Shown: piece after piece, positions 1-12,636 of the stretch
Layout: every line of letters begins with the position of its first letter
How positions within the stretch are numbered: the first letter of the stretch is position 1
NCBI GenBank assembly: GCA_002633025.1
Contig: NMRB01000023.1
Location: 98,980-162,979, forward strand
Length of the DNA: 64,000 nucleotides
Reading direction: 5' to 3'
From: Notospermus geniculatus
Lineage: Eukaryota > Nemertea > Pilidiophora > Heteronemertea > Lineidae
Position numbers and translations under genes: made by a program
Notes under the pieces: generated by a model
What the model saw: the letters and a program-made list of their open reading frames with translations, nothing else
Told to the model about the DNA's origin: nothing
Database searches by the model: none

Positions 1-140
1 AAATGACCAAATGCATGTAACCATAAACTATTAGTTTATGATGTAACGAAACGACCGAATTCGGGTAACGAAACGACCAAATCAGGTAACGAACCGACAG
101 TAACGAAAAGGCCGTGTAACGAAACGACCGTAAACCCAAG
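1..140. repeat. Degenerate minisatellite cut by the window edge
   Basis: The core GTAACGAAACGACC recurs at about 42, 65 and 115, with degenerate copies near 16, 85 and 99, at spacings of roughly 15-22 bp. Unit length and sequence vary too much for a CRISPR, and the surroundings are eukaryotic. The array continues to position 1, so its left end lies outside the window. Confidence 0.6.
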
Positions 141-1574
141 AGTCAATATTACACGTTAAGTTTGCACTAAGTGTCCCCATTTGGATAAGATCAAATCTAA
201 TGTCCACAGTTTGTCGTGTGACGATCATGTCATTTCTACACCGACCGACTGGGGACACTCTCCCAAATACACGTACCTCCAAGTGAACGACTTTCTCATG
301 TGTTTCCACATTTGTTTAGTAAAGAGGGAATGTCCCCATTCGATACTTGATAGCTCCTGTGACGATGAGTGCATGCTAAATCTGGCGTAGGTTAGCTACG
401 GGGGAGCCGGTCAGCAGCCATCCTCTTGCAACAGGTCCTCTAAAACGCGCTCCCCTATTCGACGCGCTATGCAGAGTGGAAATGCCCTGGGTTCCCAGGA
501 TGGTCAGCAGCTGGCTGTGGAGATACCAGATAAAACTTATTAGTTGAGTACGCATATCCACTTCGTCTGGGAGGAAGAATGAATTTGTGCAAACGTTTAC
601 AATGTGCAAATCACGAATGTGATTTTCAGCGGACAAGTAAACCCCCAAGAGTGTTCACTGAGGGCAACGCCGTCAGCAAGTGAAGCTATTTGCCATAAAA
701 TGTTCACATAGAAGGCCAACCTGGTTCCAAGGGCGTACGACGGTGGCGCTGACTGAAGATTCCTTCAGCGCCACCTTCTTATGGCGAGGGAACCACGTTA
801 ATCCTCCTAAACCCACCTAGCGGAGGATCGTGGTACCAATCCATTTCGAATAAACCGGTTGGTGACGAAAAAACCCAGGTAAGACACACGATAAAGAATT
901 ACTCTCTGTTCTTTGGGAAGAAACCAAGTTTTTTGCCATAGGCGTTCATCCCTCCTCCACTCAAGCAACTCTTTCGAGGGGACGTTATTACAGGAACGCC
1001 CTGTAAAAGGAGCCCGGTATTTCCACTTTTTCTCGACAGCCGGCGCCACCATCGCGTGCGCGCCACTTTCCAACCCCAGAGACCATGGAGACAAACCACT
1101 GTTGTCGGCGAATGGCATCCTCCCACAGCAGGGGTTTTTACCTCGCTCCTCTTCATCCGGTGACGAAGGGAGCGAGCAGTAAGAACGCCTGATATTCTCA
1201 GGATGGCGAATGGCGCCGATGCTACGTACATTTTGTAATTTCTTTAGTCCGTTTTGCTGCCGCTAGGTGGCTCTCTCTACGTCGGTCGTCAGAGATCGCA
1301 TACCGTGCTCCTTTAAGTTGGGGAGGGAGGATGAGTCACTTCTGTTGATTGTCGTGCACGTGCTTCGTCTAGAAGGTCACTTCATCCCAGTATGCATTGT
1401 GAAAATGCCGAATGCACTAGGGGGCCTATCTGACAACTTTGATAACCTTTGGTACAGAATGCAATAGATACACTACAGTTTTTTATTCACATTTACAATC
1501 CAATTACGGAATCTATTTTTGGGATGGGTGTCAATATTTTGGTCATCGGGGCATGCGCAAACTACCGGGCCAAG
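141..1574. other. Region upstream of EXOC6 without a recognised gene
   Basis: No open frame here resembles a known protein, and the longest frames overlap each other on opposite strands. A small inverted repeat lies at 742-775: 11-bp arms GGTGGCGCTGA/TCAGCGCCACC enclose a second CTGAAG/CTTCAG pair. The last few hundred bases before 1575 presumably carry the EXOC6 promoter and 5' UTR, but I see no convincing core element. Confidence 0.5.
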
Positions 1575-4500
1575 ATGGCGTCTTCCCAGTCCGATTCGAG
1601 TCCGGGGGTCCGGTATAAAAAGCTTGCTTCTGCCGTAAAAACTGGAGATGTGGTTCAGCAAGAAAATCTCATGGCTCAGCAAGATATGCTGGTCACTGAA
1701 ATCGAAGCAACTGACGGCTCCATGGCCACAGCGCTTAGGTAAATGCCGCCGAAATGTTGCCCGATCTGACCCTCCCCTTCCTGGATCCTGTATGCAATGC
1801 ACTGTAAAATGTACGAGCCCAATTTTTGGGAGCGCTGTCAAATTGTCGCCCAATCAATGTGAGCCGTTCGGCTCAGCTGCCACCACCTTCCTTGCTTCCG
1901 CCAGCCGCGTCTTTGAGGTCTGTAGTACGTGTTGCACTGTTCTAATATGAAATGATCTGATGCTGGAAAAGAGGTTAGCCAATGAGGATGTTGAGAAATG
2001 GGTCGACTGAGAAAATCAATACTGAAAATGTACAATGATGCACTGTGATGTAGGCCAGCTTCAAATCTTATTCATCATGATCATGGCGGACCAGATTTGT
2101 GAACGTCTGCGATGTGATATTATGAGGGATCAGGACAGTCTTCTGCAGGAATTGGAAGTTGGGGAGACTGGCAGCATTGGGGTTGTAATCAGGTAGGCAT
2201 CAAATGAAATTAGGATGCCTCGGTGTGCTTGGATAATGCTAGAATTCCGAGGATTGCAACCCAGTGGTTTCAGGCCGGGAGGTTTACTTTTTTACCTGCC
2301 TGTATGTTAACGTTAGAATGTAGGGGTAATTTGCTCGCTGCAGACCTGTTGAAGGTTGTGTGTATGAGCAGGAAATGTTCCCGTCAGTCACAGATTTGTT
2401 GGTATCGAAACCAATCTCAAAATAATGAATGTTGAGACCGATTCGTCGTGATTAGTTCATGAGATATTTCAGCCACAGTCCAATATGTTTGCTCCGAGAA
2501 ATACATTACATATTTACTAATTTAGGACTGTCTGCATGATCTTTGTCACTTGCAATGCACCCAGGCCTATCCAAATACACTAGGTTAATACCCCTCAAAA
2601 GGTATTTGTGTAGTCCTATCAGAAATGCATACACGGACATGATAAAGGTGGTATGTTAGCTCATTATTTCCGGGGTGTGGTTTACCCATTCTTAGAGTGG
2701 TCAAATCAAAGGCTGAGTAAAAGCTCTATATCTATAGTCATTACTCTTGACATTATTTGGAAACTCACTTTGTCTTATTTTGGCTGTTTGTCTTACTCTT
2801 AGTCAGAATTAGGTGATCATCACATTGATGAACTAAGAAAAACAAAGCAAGGTTTGTGGGGAATTATCCCCAGCATGGTCAGTTGAACCAAGCAGTTCGA
2901 ATTTGAAAGGATGGCATGGCGAGATGTCAAATGGTATTGCACTTTCTTTATGCTGGGGTAAAATAGTTGCACCACTTCATGCCGTAATGCATTGGACTGA
3001 AGACATAAACCTTCACTATCACTATCAGAGCTTCATTGACTCATCTGTGAACCCTTTGTCTGTTTCAGGGCTGTCTATGAGAGTGAGGAGCCTCAAAAGT
3101 TCATGGAAAGACTGGATGCCCGAATCAAAAACCATGACAAGGAGATTGAACGCATGTGTAACTTTCACTATCAGGGTTTCATTGACTCCATCCGTGAATT
3201 GTTACAAGTCCGAACTGATGCTGACACTCTCCAGGTGAGTGGTTTGTTTCATGTTGAAGAGCATGGCATGTATTGCTTGACATAGAGAACTTCAGAAGTA
3301 TGACATGTATGGCTTCACATTGAGAAGTATGACATTGGTTCACATTGAAATTGGAAGTACGACTGTGACATGATCTCTCTGCTCCATGGAAAAGGAGCCA
3401 GGCTGGAAGGAGTGTTGGAGGTACAATGTAACTTCCATTACTCATGATGAGTCATGTTTGAAGCAAAGCAGCAGTCAGATTCCCAGAAACGCCATCATGT
3501 GACAAATTGATCAGGTTGTAAATTGCCAGAACTTCTTTATTTCCAGGAAGAGATATCTCACGTCAACGAGTCCCTTCAAGAATCTGGTCAGCGCTTGATT
3601 GAAAAAGGGGAGGAGCTGATCAAATGTCGAAAGATACAGAAGAACATAGCAGCAGCTGTTGAAGGCTTGACGCTTTGTTTACCAGGTATGGATGGGTTTT
3701 TTTAGGTAGAGGGTTTTACTCACTAATCGTCCCTACTCTTAGGCGGACACTTCAGATTCATGAAAAGTCAGTCGGTTAAAAAAGTGCCATATTTTTGTGG
3801 TACCATTGACTACTTAGTGATTATGTACCAAAGTGACCTGACCTAGGGCCATATTGAAAAAAATGAGAGTTGAATCATTTATGTGTTATTTGGGTCACTG
3901 GGTGTTTTCTTTCGCTGCCTTGGTCTCCATGTCTAATTTAACTCGTGGTTGTTGGTACTGCCTCTGAGATTGAGAACACAAACCACAACAGTTAATTCTA
4001 GGCCTTTGTGTGGACTTCCTGTTCACTGTTGTTGGAATAGTGTTGTAACAACTGTCCTGATAAAGTAATGTGCTGTTCTGTTAACCCTTTCAATGCCATG
4101 TGAAAGTCTAGAAAGTATCTCATCACTATCATGGAAAGCTCTCATAGTCATGGAGTGCTTTTCAGTGACATGGTTTCCGTGTCTATCAGTGAAAGACTAA
4201 ACATGCAAGTCTACTTCGTTTTGGTTTGGCACTTGATATCCACAATTTTGTTTTTCAGTATTGGAAACCTACAGTAAGCTGAGGGAACAAATGAAAAATA
4301 AGCGTTACTACCCTGCCTTGAAGACATTGGAACAACTAGAGCACACCTACCTCCCACGGGTGAGCAAATACCGGTTCTCGCAGACGATGGCTGACCACAT
4401 ACCAAAGTTAAGAGAGAATATTAAAGAGGCCTCCATGAGCGACCTGAAAGATTTCTTGGAGAATATTCGCAAGCACTCAACCAGGATAGGAGAAGTGGCT

Positions 4501-7500
4501 ATGAAACACGTAAGTTATTTTTCTGTGATACGTATCATGTATGAACATTGCAGGAGAGACACTTTTGAATTGGTTTAGTTCTGTTTTGTACTGTTCATCA
4601 AAAAGACATGTGTCAAATATTGGATTTCTGGTCCAGTTGGATAGAGAACTGGTCCAGCTGGATTCAGAAAGGTTTTTTCCCCAATATTCTAGCCAATTAT
4701 AAGCACAAAATGTTTCTTCCTGGTGTCATTTATAGGCTGCTGAACAGAACAACATTGATCCAAGCATAGCTGTGACGAAACAAAAACGTAAAGCCCCACC
4801 ACCTCCGAATCCATTTGGTCCAAGTGATGAAGATGTACCCATTCCTCCAGAATTGTTAGAAGTTGTTGAAGAGGAGGAAATGAGTGCTCAAGATGTGGTT
4901 GACTTCTCCCCGGTTTATAGGTGCTTGCATATATACTCAGTATTGGTAAGTTACTGGCTCCTGGAAATTTGCACCACAAAATATTGGTCATTTCACCCAC
5001 AGCAGTTCTTTGTGGACCATTAGAAAGTTTTCTTGACCTACTTTCATTAACTTTCAGGGTGCTAGAGATACATTTGAAAGTTACTACAGGAAACAGAGAA
5101 AGAAACAAGCCCGGTTGGCACTCCAGCCCCCTCCAAATATGGTGAGTAGGTCTGGAAGTGAGCATTTTGATTAAAGTAGAAAGTTCATGTTATAGACTCA
5201 ACAAAGAGAAGAACAGCACAAAAATTGACACACAATATATGATAAATAAAAAGGCAATTTCCAGAGTGTTTGCGAATTTTCGACCCCAACCGGGGTCTTC
5301 TTCAGGCTGGTACTTTACAATCCGACTTTGAGTCTGTTCTAGAGTTTCGGATTGTAAAGTACCAGCCTGAAGAAGACCCCGGTTGGGGTCGAAAATTCGC
5401 AAACACTCTGGAAATTGCCTTTTTATTTATCTTATAGACTCAACAGTTACACTAGCGGGACTTTAAAATTCTGAAAGTGATCGGCCAGACAGGTGGCCTG
5501 AACTTGTTTGTTAGAGCTTGTCCAAAAAAAGTGTTCATATGTGAGTGTTATCTTTCAGCATGAGAGTATAGAAGGTTATCGAAAGTATTTCCATGATATC
5601 ATAGGGTAAGCATAAGAATTTTCATGGAAAGGGTAACAGAATTGTGCTGGGGATTTAATACCAGTCCAACTATTTGTGGCTGTCAGGAGACTTTTGTAAG
5701 AGAGGAGACACTAAGGAGATGGGGATTACTGCAAATGTATGGAACCTATTTCAATCGCGGGGTGCTGTCAATGGTAGAGGTGACAGGGCCTTTCCACTGT
5801 CATTATCAACCTATTCTTTTCCATTCAGGTTCTTTGTCGTCGAGGACCATATTCTCAACACAACGTCTGGTTTAGTGAACAAAGTCTACATCAACGACAT
5901 GTGGGATATGGCATTGACCAAGGTGATAGCCATGCTCAGAACAAACTCCGTAAGTCAGCTCTACTGCGTTCATGTTAGGGACTGAGATGTCCAAGTGGGA
6001 CTTTGGACTGAGTGTCCAACAGGGTCGTAAGACTGATATCATGTCCAAGTGGAACTTGGGACCGAGATGTCCTGGTGGGTTATGGTAATAAACTGTTCAT
6101 GGCAAATTCATCTTTCAGCCTAGGAAATGAATTCTGAATCAGCTTTTTTTATGCTGATGGTTCTTTCTTTCCAGAAAATCTGTACAAACCCTCAGCTAAT
6201 GCTGCAGTTGAAGAATCTTATTGTCTTGTTCTCACATACCCTGAGGGTAAGTTTTATTTTCTTTTTTCTCACTCTTCAGGATAGAGTCCTCAAAATAGTT
6301 ATGAACCGACTTCATTTGACTGCCTCACCAATTTCCTTTGTAAAAAATATGAGGTAACTACATGTATAGGGTATAGGATTGTTGGGACTCAAAATACATG
6401 TACATATACTCCATATGATCATATTGCAGGGGTATGGCTTTCCTGTAGGTCAGTTGTATGACCTCCTACTAGAACTGCGGGACATGTACAATGAGGTTCT
6501 GATGAAGAAATGGGTGTCTACATTCGATGGGATATTCAATGAAGACAACTACACACCAATCTACGTGGAGACTGATGAGGAATATAAGAAGATCACAGGA
6601 GTGTATCCATTCGAGGATGAGGCTCTGGAAAAAGTAAGTCGGTGGAAAGTTTTACGAAGGACTCGGTGTATGTCATTGGAGGACACTGACTGACTTCATT
6701 TTGAAAGGAGATTTGGACTTCCGGGAATCAATATGATGTACGATTATCTCTTGGCATTGGTTAGGTCTTGGTATCAAAATTCTATTGTGTTCCCTTCTTT
6801 GTTTTTGCAGGCAAGTTTTCCAAAGCGGTTTCCATTTTCTCAGTTTGTGCCAAAGGTTTATAACCAAGTTAAACAGTATATCTATGCATGTCTTAAGTTC
6901 ACGGATGATTTACACCTAAGGTGAGTTCAAAGACTATGTATTTGGGTCATAAGGGGTGGGTAGCTTGGGAAATAGTTTCTTCCTGAATCATGCCCCCAAG
7001 TAACATGCACAAGGTTTTCCCGCATAGGAAATCCACCCGCCCCAGTTATTTGTTCAAGGTTCCCATCTTTGAGTAAGGAGATCTGTGATAGACTGTGTTG
7101 AAGATTAATGATGAGAAGTAAAAGGGCTGAAGTACGACCTCCGACCCAATTCTCACAGCTGTTTCATGATGGCATGCTAGTGTGATTCACATATCTGGTG
7201 ATACTGAGTTGTTATCATTGGAATACATACATATTAGCATACAGTAAGAGTCCTGGTAAGGGATGATGTGTCAGAGATGTGACCATGGTCTTATCATGGG
7301 CTAACATGCGAGGTTCTTTTTAAATCCTGATTGGAACTGTTGGTGACTTTGGGGATGGAAACTGTACATTTGTGATCAGAACTAAAATCTGAAATCTTCA
7401 ACTTGGGGATGTTCCCCAACCACCTCTTGGACTACCCTGGCATTGCTGTCAATTTGGATAGCGCGGTGGCACAATGGTTAGAGCGTTGGACTCATGATCG

Positions 7501-10500
7501 GAAGGTTGCGGGTTCAATCCCTGGCTGTGTCACTCTGTATACTCTCAACTGGCCGGAAATGTCCATGCGTGCGCTTGATTGTAGCTGCCCTTGGTTTCTA
7601 CAGAAAGGTTTCTGGATTAGGCTGGGTAATAATGTGAAGTGCCTTGACACTTAAATGTAAAAGGCACTATAAGCCCACACATCATTATTATTATTATTAT
7701 TATTATTAATTTGGCCTGTTTGTCAGTTCAACACAGTTTCTCTTCTCTTTGTTTCAGTCAAACAGAGATAGATGACATGGTTCGTAAATCAGCCAATGTT
7801 TTGTTAACAAGGACCCTCAGTGGTTGCCTATCAGCATTGATCAAAAGGCCAAATCTAACGTTACTTCAGGTGAGATTACTCAAGTCCGCAATTGCATAAC
7901 AAATGCTCAAAAAAGGAATGGGGCTTGTGTTCTTCTGCAAGCAGAGACAGTAAAGAAACATTATTTGACCAACTCAGAGCATTATAGCCACTCGACAGAG
8001 AATACTGGACAGGATTTACATCATGTATGAGGAAACTGGAGCCCCTGGAGAAAACCTGCAATGTGGAGGAGAGATCAACCTCTCTGTATCCAGATAAAGC
8101 CTCTGGCATGACTGAGGAATGAACCCATGACCTCATTGGTGGCAGGCGCAGATGTTTCCACTGCTCAATCCCCAAAACCCAAGAAAAGACATGTGCTTTA
8201 TTTGCCAGTTGATGGCAGGTGGCCTTTTGGCTGCTGGAATTGACTTGCCGCCTGTATCGAGTAGAATTTCTGAAGTTCTCAAAGCTACAGAAATTCAGAC
8301 TGAATTATATCTCGTCTCTTTTCCAGTTGATACAGATATCAATCAATATGAACTACCTAGAGCAGTCCTGTGTCTACCTGGAGTCTTTTATATCCAATAT
8401 TACTGGGTAAGCAGGTTTACTTTTCCTTTTATACCGGGGTGATGTCTCAGCAAACAATTCAGCTTCTGCTGAACTTGGTCCAAGTAGAGCTGCATCAAAT
8501 TATGCAGTCGGCACGGTTTTCTTTAACTTCTGTACATACATGTGTGTAGAACTATTTAGTTCAGTTTTTCAGATAATTTGCACCCTTCCAAAGTTTCTGT
8601 TATAGTCTGTTACGTAGCTTAAATGTATTAACTTGATGTTTCTTTCAGTATAAAAAAGCAGCAGACTCAGTGGCTAAGGTAGTCATTCTTGTTTCACTGG
8701 TGTGCTGACTAAATTTCTCGGCCGAGTTTTTCAATCGGTGTCAGTCTAAAAACATTTGTGCACATTTCAAAGATTTATATGGAAGAATGAAATCACTGTG
8801 TCAAAGGAAGGAAACCGCTGTTTTGAAAACAGCGTAAAATGACTACAAAAGAACTGCCCAGTTGTTTCTAGGCTGCACGCACTGCTGATTGAACGACCAG
8901 CCACTGATGTAATAATCCTGTTGTTCCTAACATACTCGGCTCTAGCACTGAATGGCTCACTAACATCACTCACTTCTCTACAGGCTCTGGATCAGCATCG
9001 GAATCAACAATCTTCATCAGATCACTGTCTTATTGTACATTTTAATAGAGAGTACCTCTCTTGAACGGGCACCTTGGGCTGATAAATTATTTCTTCAATT
9101 GAGCGATGTCCTCAAAAAGGAGATGTCCTCCCACTAGAGGTGTCCACTATGGGAGGTTTCCACTATATTCTGTCCTTTCAGGGATAACTTTTCATCTAAT
9201 ATTTTCATATTTCTGTCCGGTTCGTCATGTTCTGTGGTCACTCTGCCAAAATGTTCTTCAATACCATATATGTCTTGAGTTCTGTTGTAAAGCCTAAACA
9301 TCTTAATCGGGGATATCTTACATGTAACAGGTAGTTTTCTAATGGTTTTATTAAGGCACATAACTGGCAAAGGATTCATGCGCATTCCATTTTCAGTCAT
9401 GCATCACACAGCGACTAACCCTGGGCTTGTCACACAGATCATTCAGCATATTTGCACTATGAAGTCATGCTCATGTGCCGGGTGCATGTAAACCATCTGA
9501 TTTGCGTCCCAATTTTCACAGCTTGCAGATAGCACTATGTATAGGGCATGGCATGCAAAACATAACATTGATTTTGAATTTGAGTGAAATGCTTTACCTG
9601 GTGAGATTTGAATGTGAACATCACCAAAACAATGTCTGCATTTACCTTACTCAAGTGACCGTTAAGCTGCGTATCTTTGCATTTTGATTGTGTGTGTGTG
9701 TGTGTGTGCCCCTCTGCTACATGTGTCAAAACAACCAACTAGAGTTCAAGGCCTGTTTTTCACAATTACCGGTAATGCTTCAATAAAATACGCATAGAGC
9801 GGCCAATAATGCCTGGCATGTAGGATTAGGTTCTCTCCCTTCAGAAGTGCGTGGTTTGATACCACCCATTTCTTTGTCCATATGTGATCCGTCACCACAA
9901 AACGAGTACTAAGTCGCTCTCAAGTTTGTAGGTTGGTACTGGTACGTTTTGTCAATTTCAGTAGGCTTAGGCATATTGTCTGTCTTTTGTAAAGTCTGAG
10001 AGTACATTTCTTCCTTTATCTCCTGGAGTTATTTTGGTTCATCCTGGTTCACATCTATGTTGTGCGACTTAATACCTGATTTGATGTAACGGGTCACATA
10101 TTTGCAAGTTCTTAGACACGATACTCATAAACTGATGGTGTCATATCATTCTTTTTGCATGAATCTAAAACCTTTTGGATCAATTCCTTCATCGAGCAAA
10201 GGTGTCACAAATTTATGTTTTCTCACCACCTCGTTCTGACGTTTAATCTGCCCATTTCTCAGGCACTATCTTTGTTACCCCCTTCTAACCATGTACTCAT
10301 TCATTTTGCAGTGCTGACAAAGACAGTGTCCACATCTCCCGGTTGCATGGTACGTCAATGTTCAAAGATGCACGCAGCGAGGCGGAGGCACAGATCTACA
10401 AGCAACTCAACACTAAGATAGATGAATTCTTAGATCTAGGTAAGATTAGAGTTTTCACATGACATGTAGGCTACTAGTCTTCATACTTTATCGCTTAACT

Positions 10501-11312
10501 GCTGAAATGCCACAAGATTCATGATATGTTGGTCATTGTTTTCTTACGTTTTTTCAGCCATGTATGATTGGACGATGACAGAATCTAAGGGTCATGCCAG
10601 TGGATATGTGATGGATCTTTTAGCATTCTTACAAAGTACTTTCTTGTCATTTACCAATTTACCAGTAAGTAGCAGTATTACATGTATTTAGCTGTGGAAC
10701 ATGTCTTCCACAATTATCAGAGTCAGAAGTTACCCCATCTTTTCCCCTGTTCGTAAGCCTAACCCCTCTTTCTGTTTCCAGCCTAAAGTGGCCCAGACTG
10801 CATGCATGTCTTCTTGCCAACATATCTCACAGAAGTTCCTCGAGTTTTTGACCGATCCTGAAATTCGGCACATCACCCTCGGAGCTTTACAGCAGCTCAA
10901 CTTGGACCTGATGCAATGTGAACGTAAGTCGACCAATCTGTCTGACGTGTTCTACCCTGCCACAACCCCGTGACCCAATACCAACAGCTAGGGTCTGATG
11001 AATCATGTGCCATGGCCTGGTTGAGAGTCATGAAGATTACTGGACTCTCAGCAATGCACAAGTTGATCATACATGTATAAGTGGCATGATTCCAGGTCTT
11101 TACCAAACCTCTGTATTCTTCATTTCAGAGTTTGCCAATTCAGAGCCAGTTCCTGGATTCAGAGACACGTTACTCCTCGCCTTTGCCGATCTTCGGCAGT
11201 TGCTGGATCTGTTCATGATTTGGGATTGGTCCACGTATCTAGCCGACTTTGGACAACCCAAGAATAAGTACATACGAGTCCATCCAAGTATAGCCATTAC
11301 ACTGTTAGAAAA
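1575..11312 (+). CDS. EXOC6: Exocyst complex component 6 (Sec15), 3' end missing
   Basis: Subunit of the octameric exocyst that tethers secretory vesicles to the plasma membrane; Sec15 is the Rab11/Sec4 effector. Exons: 1575-1738, 3069-3234, 3547-3685, 4259-4509, 4736-4945, 5058-5141, 5559-5605, 5829-5949, 6175-6246, 6430-6633, 6811-6920, 7758-7869, 8327-8406, 10312-10439, 10558-10664, 10782-10923, 11129-11312. All junctions are GT-AG and keep one frame, giving 773 aa plus two bases. It follows vertebrate EXOC6/EXOC6B collinearly: LDARIKNHDKEIERMCNFHY in exon 2, DFSPVYRCLHIYSVL in exon 5, YGFPVGQLYDLLLELRD in exon 10, KVAQTACMS in exon 16, LRQLLDLFM-WDWSTYLADF in exon 17. Exon 17 ends at LLE-K, so about 45 C-terminal residues (one exon) are missing; an N lies 23 bp beyond the donor. 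It looks slightly closer to EXOC6B, as expected of a pre-duplication single ortholog. Confidence 0.95.
2077..2192 (+). CDS. EXOC6: Alternative first coding exon of EXOC6
   Basis: An ATG at 2077 (or in-frame 2083) opens a frame ending at an AG|GTAGG donor at 2192, in the same phase (two bases left over) as exon 1575-1738, so either can splice to exon 3069-3234. Both ends resemble the vertebrate first-exon end: LLQELE...VVIR here, VTEIEATDG...ALR in the upstream exon. This suggests two promoters with different N-termini; transcript data would decide. Confidence 0.6.
5241..5431. repeat. Perfect 85-bp inverted repeat (foldback element) in EXOC6 intron
   Basis: Arms 5241-5325 and 5347-5431 are exact reverse complements by eye, with a 21-bp spacer. 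The element lies in the intron between exons 5058-5141 and 5559-5605. It has no coding capacity. The outermost bases are GATAAATAAA / TTTATTTATC. I did not see a clear target-site duplication. Confidence 0.9.
7459..7709 (+). mobile_element. tRNA-derived SINE in EXOC6 intron
   Basis: The 5' part has a pol III A box (TGGCACAATGGTTAGAGCG) and B box (GGTTCAATCCC) as in a tRNA. A non-tRNA body of about 150 bp follows, then AAGGCACTATAAG and an (ATT)n tail at 7683-7709. Tail and head together are typical of invertebrate tRNA SINEs. It is inserted in sense orientation. Confidence 0.88.
9688..9708. repeat. (TG)n microsatellite
   Basis: About ten uninterrupted TG dinucleotides in the long EXOC6 intron between exons 8327-8406 and 10312-10439. 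Nothing else was recognised in that 1.9-kb intron. Confidence 0.9.
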
Positions 11313-11334
11313 GTAAGTAGTAGAAGAAGTACTC

Positions 11335-11335
11335 N
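11335..11335. other. Single N, probable contig join
   Basis: One undetermined base 23 bp after the last EXOC6 donor. The expected terminal EXOC6 exon is absent from the following sequence, so the N probably stands for a gap of unknown size. Confidence 0.7.
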
Positions 11336-12636
11336 CATGTCCATGAAGTTTGACCGACTATGATCTTGCCTTCTCTGTCAAGTAGAAATCTTAAATTCAT
11401 TCTGAAGATACATGTAGTTACATGCTATTCTTTGGTGCTATTATGTAATAGATCGGTTTTGTTAGCCCATGACCCAATAATTGCTATGTGTTTTGTTCAG
11501 TGTGCAATATTCTTTCCGTTTACTTCATAAGACGGTGTATTCTTTCATTATTTTAAAGAAATCTGCTCTCAAGGGGATGTCCAGTGATGTTAAATACTTG
11601 AATGATAAGTATTGTGTCTATGAGCTGTAACTGGCTGGCTGGGTGGGAGACGGGGATTTCCTCAGAATTATATAGTTTCGTACATGTTTGAGATCTAGTC
11701 AAACTTGCTAGTATTGTAGACAGTTATTGCTTGCCTCTTTAGAATGCTTCAGTTGCCTTAGGCGGAGGCTGAAACCCACTGTAGGCTGGTGGGAGTCACT
11801 TTCATGTGTCAGTCACTAGTTTGAAACTACTTAACCAATATTTAAGGAGCCAGCTTGACTCTGCCTTTCATAATCGTGATATTTTTTAACTTCTGTGCAA
11901 GGTTTATCCACATTGTCTTTCGAATGTTTGCTTTAAATGTCCAACACTGTAAATACCTCAAACTTAGCTGTAACTATACTGGACTCGGTTGTTTTGTGAG
12001 TAATGGCGCAAAGGCATTTTATAAAGTCAGCATGAATTGAAGTACGGTATCTTGTGAAAATCCAGAGATTTGTCTGGCACATGTACGCCAGGGGTGGGGT
12101 TGTTTGAAAAGAGTGATGACATACATTGTAATCACAGATTACTGGGCCTTGAAATGTCTTTCCATGTGTATATTTGACACTATTCGAACAAAGAATTTTT
12201 CATGACACTCTATTGGGTGGTCCAAATAACAGAATAATTCACTCCAATTGCCATGGTTCTGGGGACATAAAATTTTGAGGGGGGCCGCCCTCTGGAGGAT
12301 TTTCATTCAAATCTATGCCTTGGTCTCCTTTGCTGCCAAAAAGTTCGGCCACTCTTTCAGTTCTTGTCTTTTTGAAGACAAATCTCAAATAAGTAAGACA
12401 AATCTACCCAAGTTTTATCTGCTAAGTTTGGTAGATGCCAAAATTCTTCCCTCTTGTGGAGGGATCGTCTTACAAATAGTTTATTGACGGCCAGTTTAGG
12501 TGGTTTAGTATCTTCGCCTATTGATGCGAAACAGTGGCTGTAGTCCTAGTGAATGTATATGACAATGCTTCATGCAGTTCATGTTGAAATAATAAATTCC
12601 CATTGCTATATACAACAGTCTTCAGGATGAGTGAGT
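11336..12636. other. Stretch without a recognised gene after the EXOC6 gap
   Basis: I searched both strands for the missing EXOC6 terminal exon (expected to encode MKDTS...FAQFRK-like sequence) and did not find it. No other coding exon or repeat was recognised. Confidence 0.5.

Noticed and set aside
1-140. Possible CRISPR array
   Set aside because: Units of variable length and sequence, no regular spacers, and a eukaryotic setting.
5241-5431. MicroRNA precursor
   Set aside because: Arms of 85 perfectly paired bases are much longer and more perfect than a miRNA hairpin; a foldback element is likelier.
11336-12636. Last exon of EXOC6 hidden after the gap
   Set aside because: Both strands were read for the expected KMKDTS...RKNERDK-type sequence and nothing matched.
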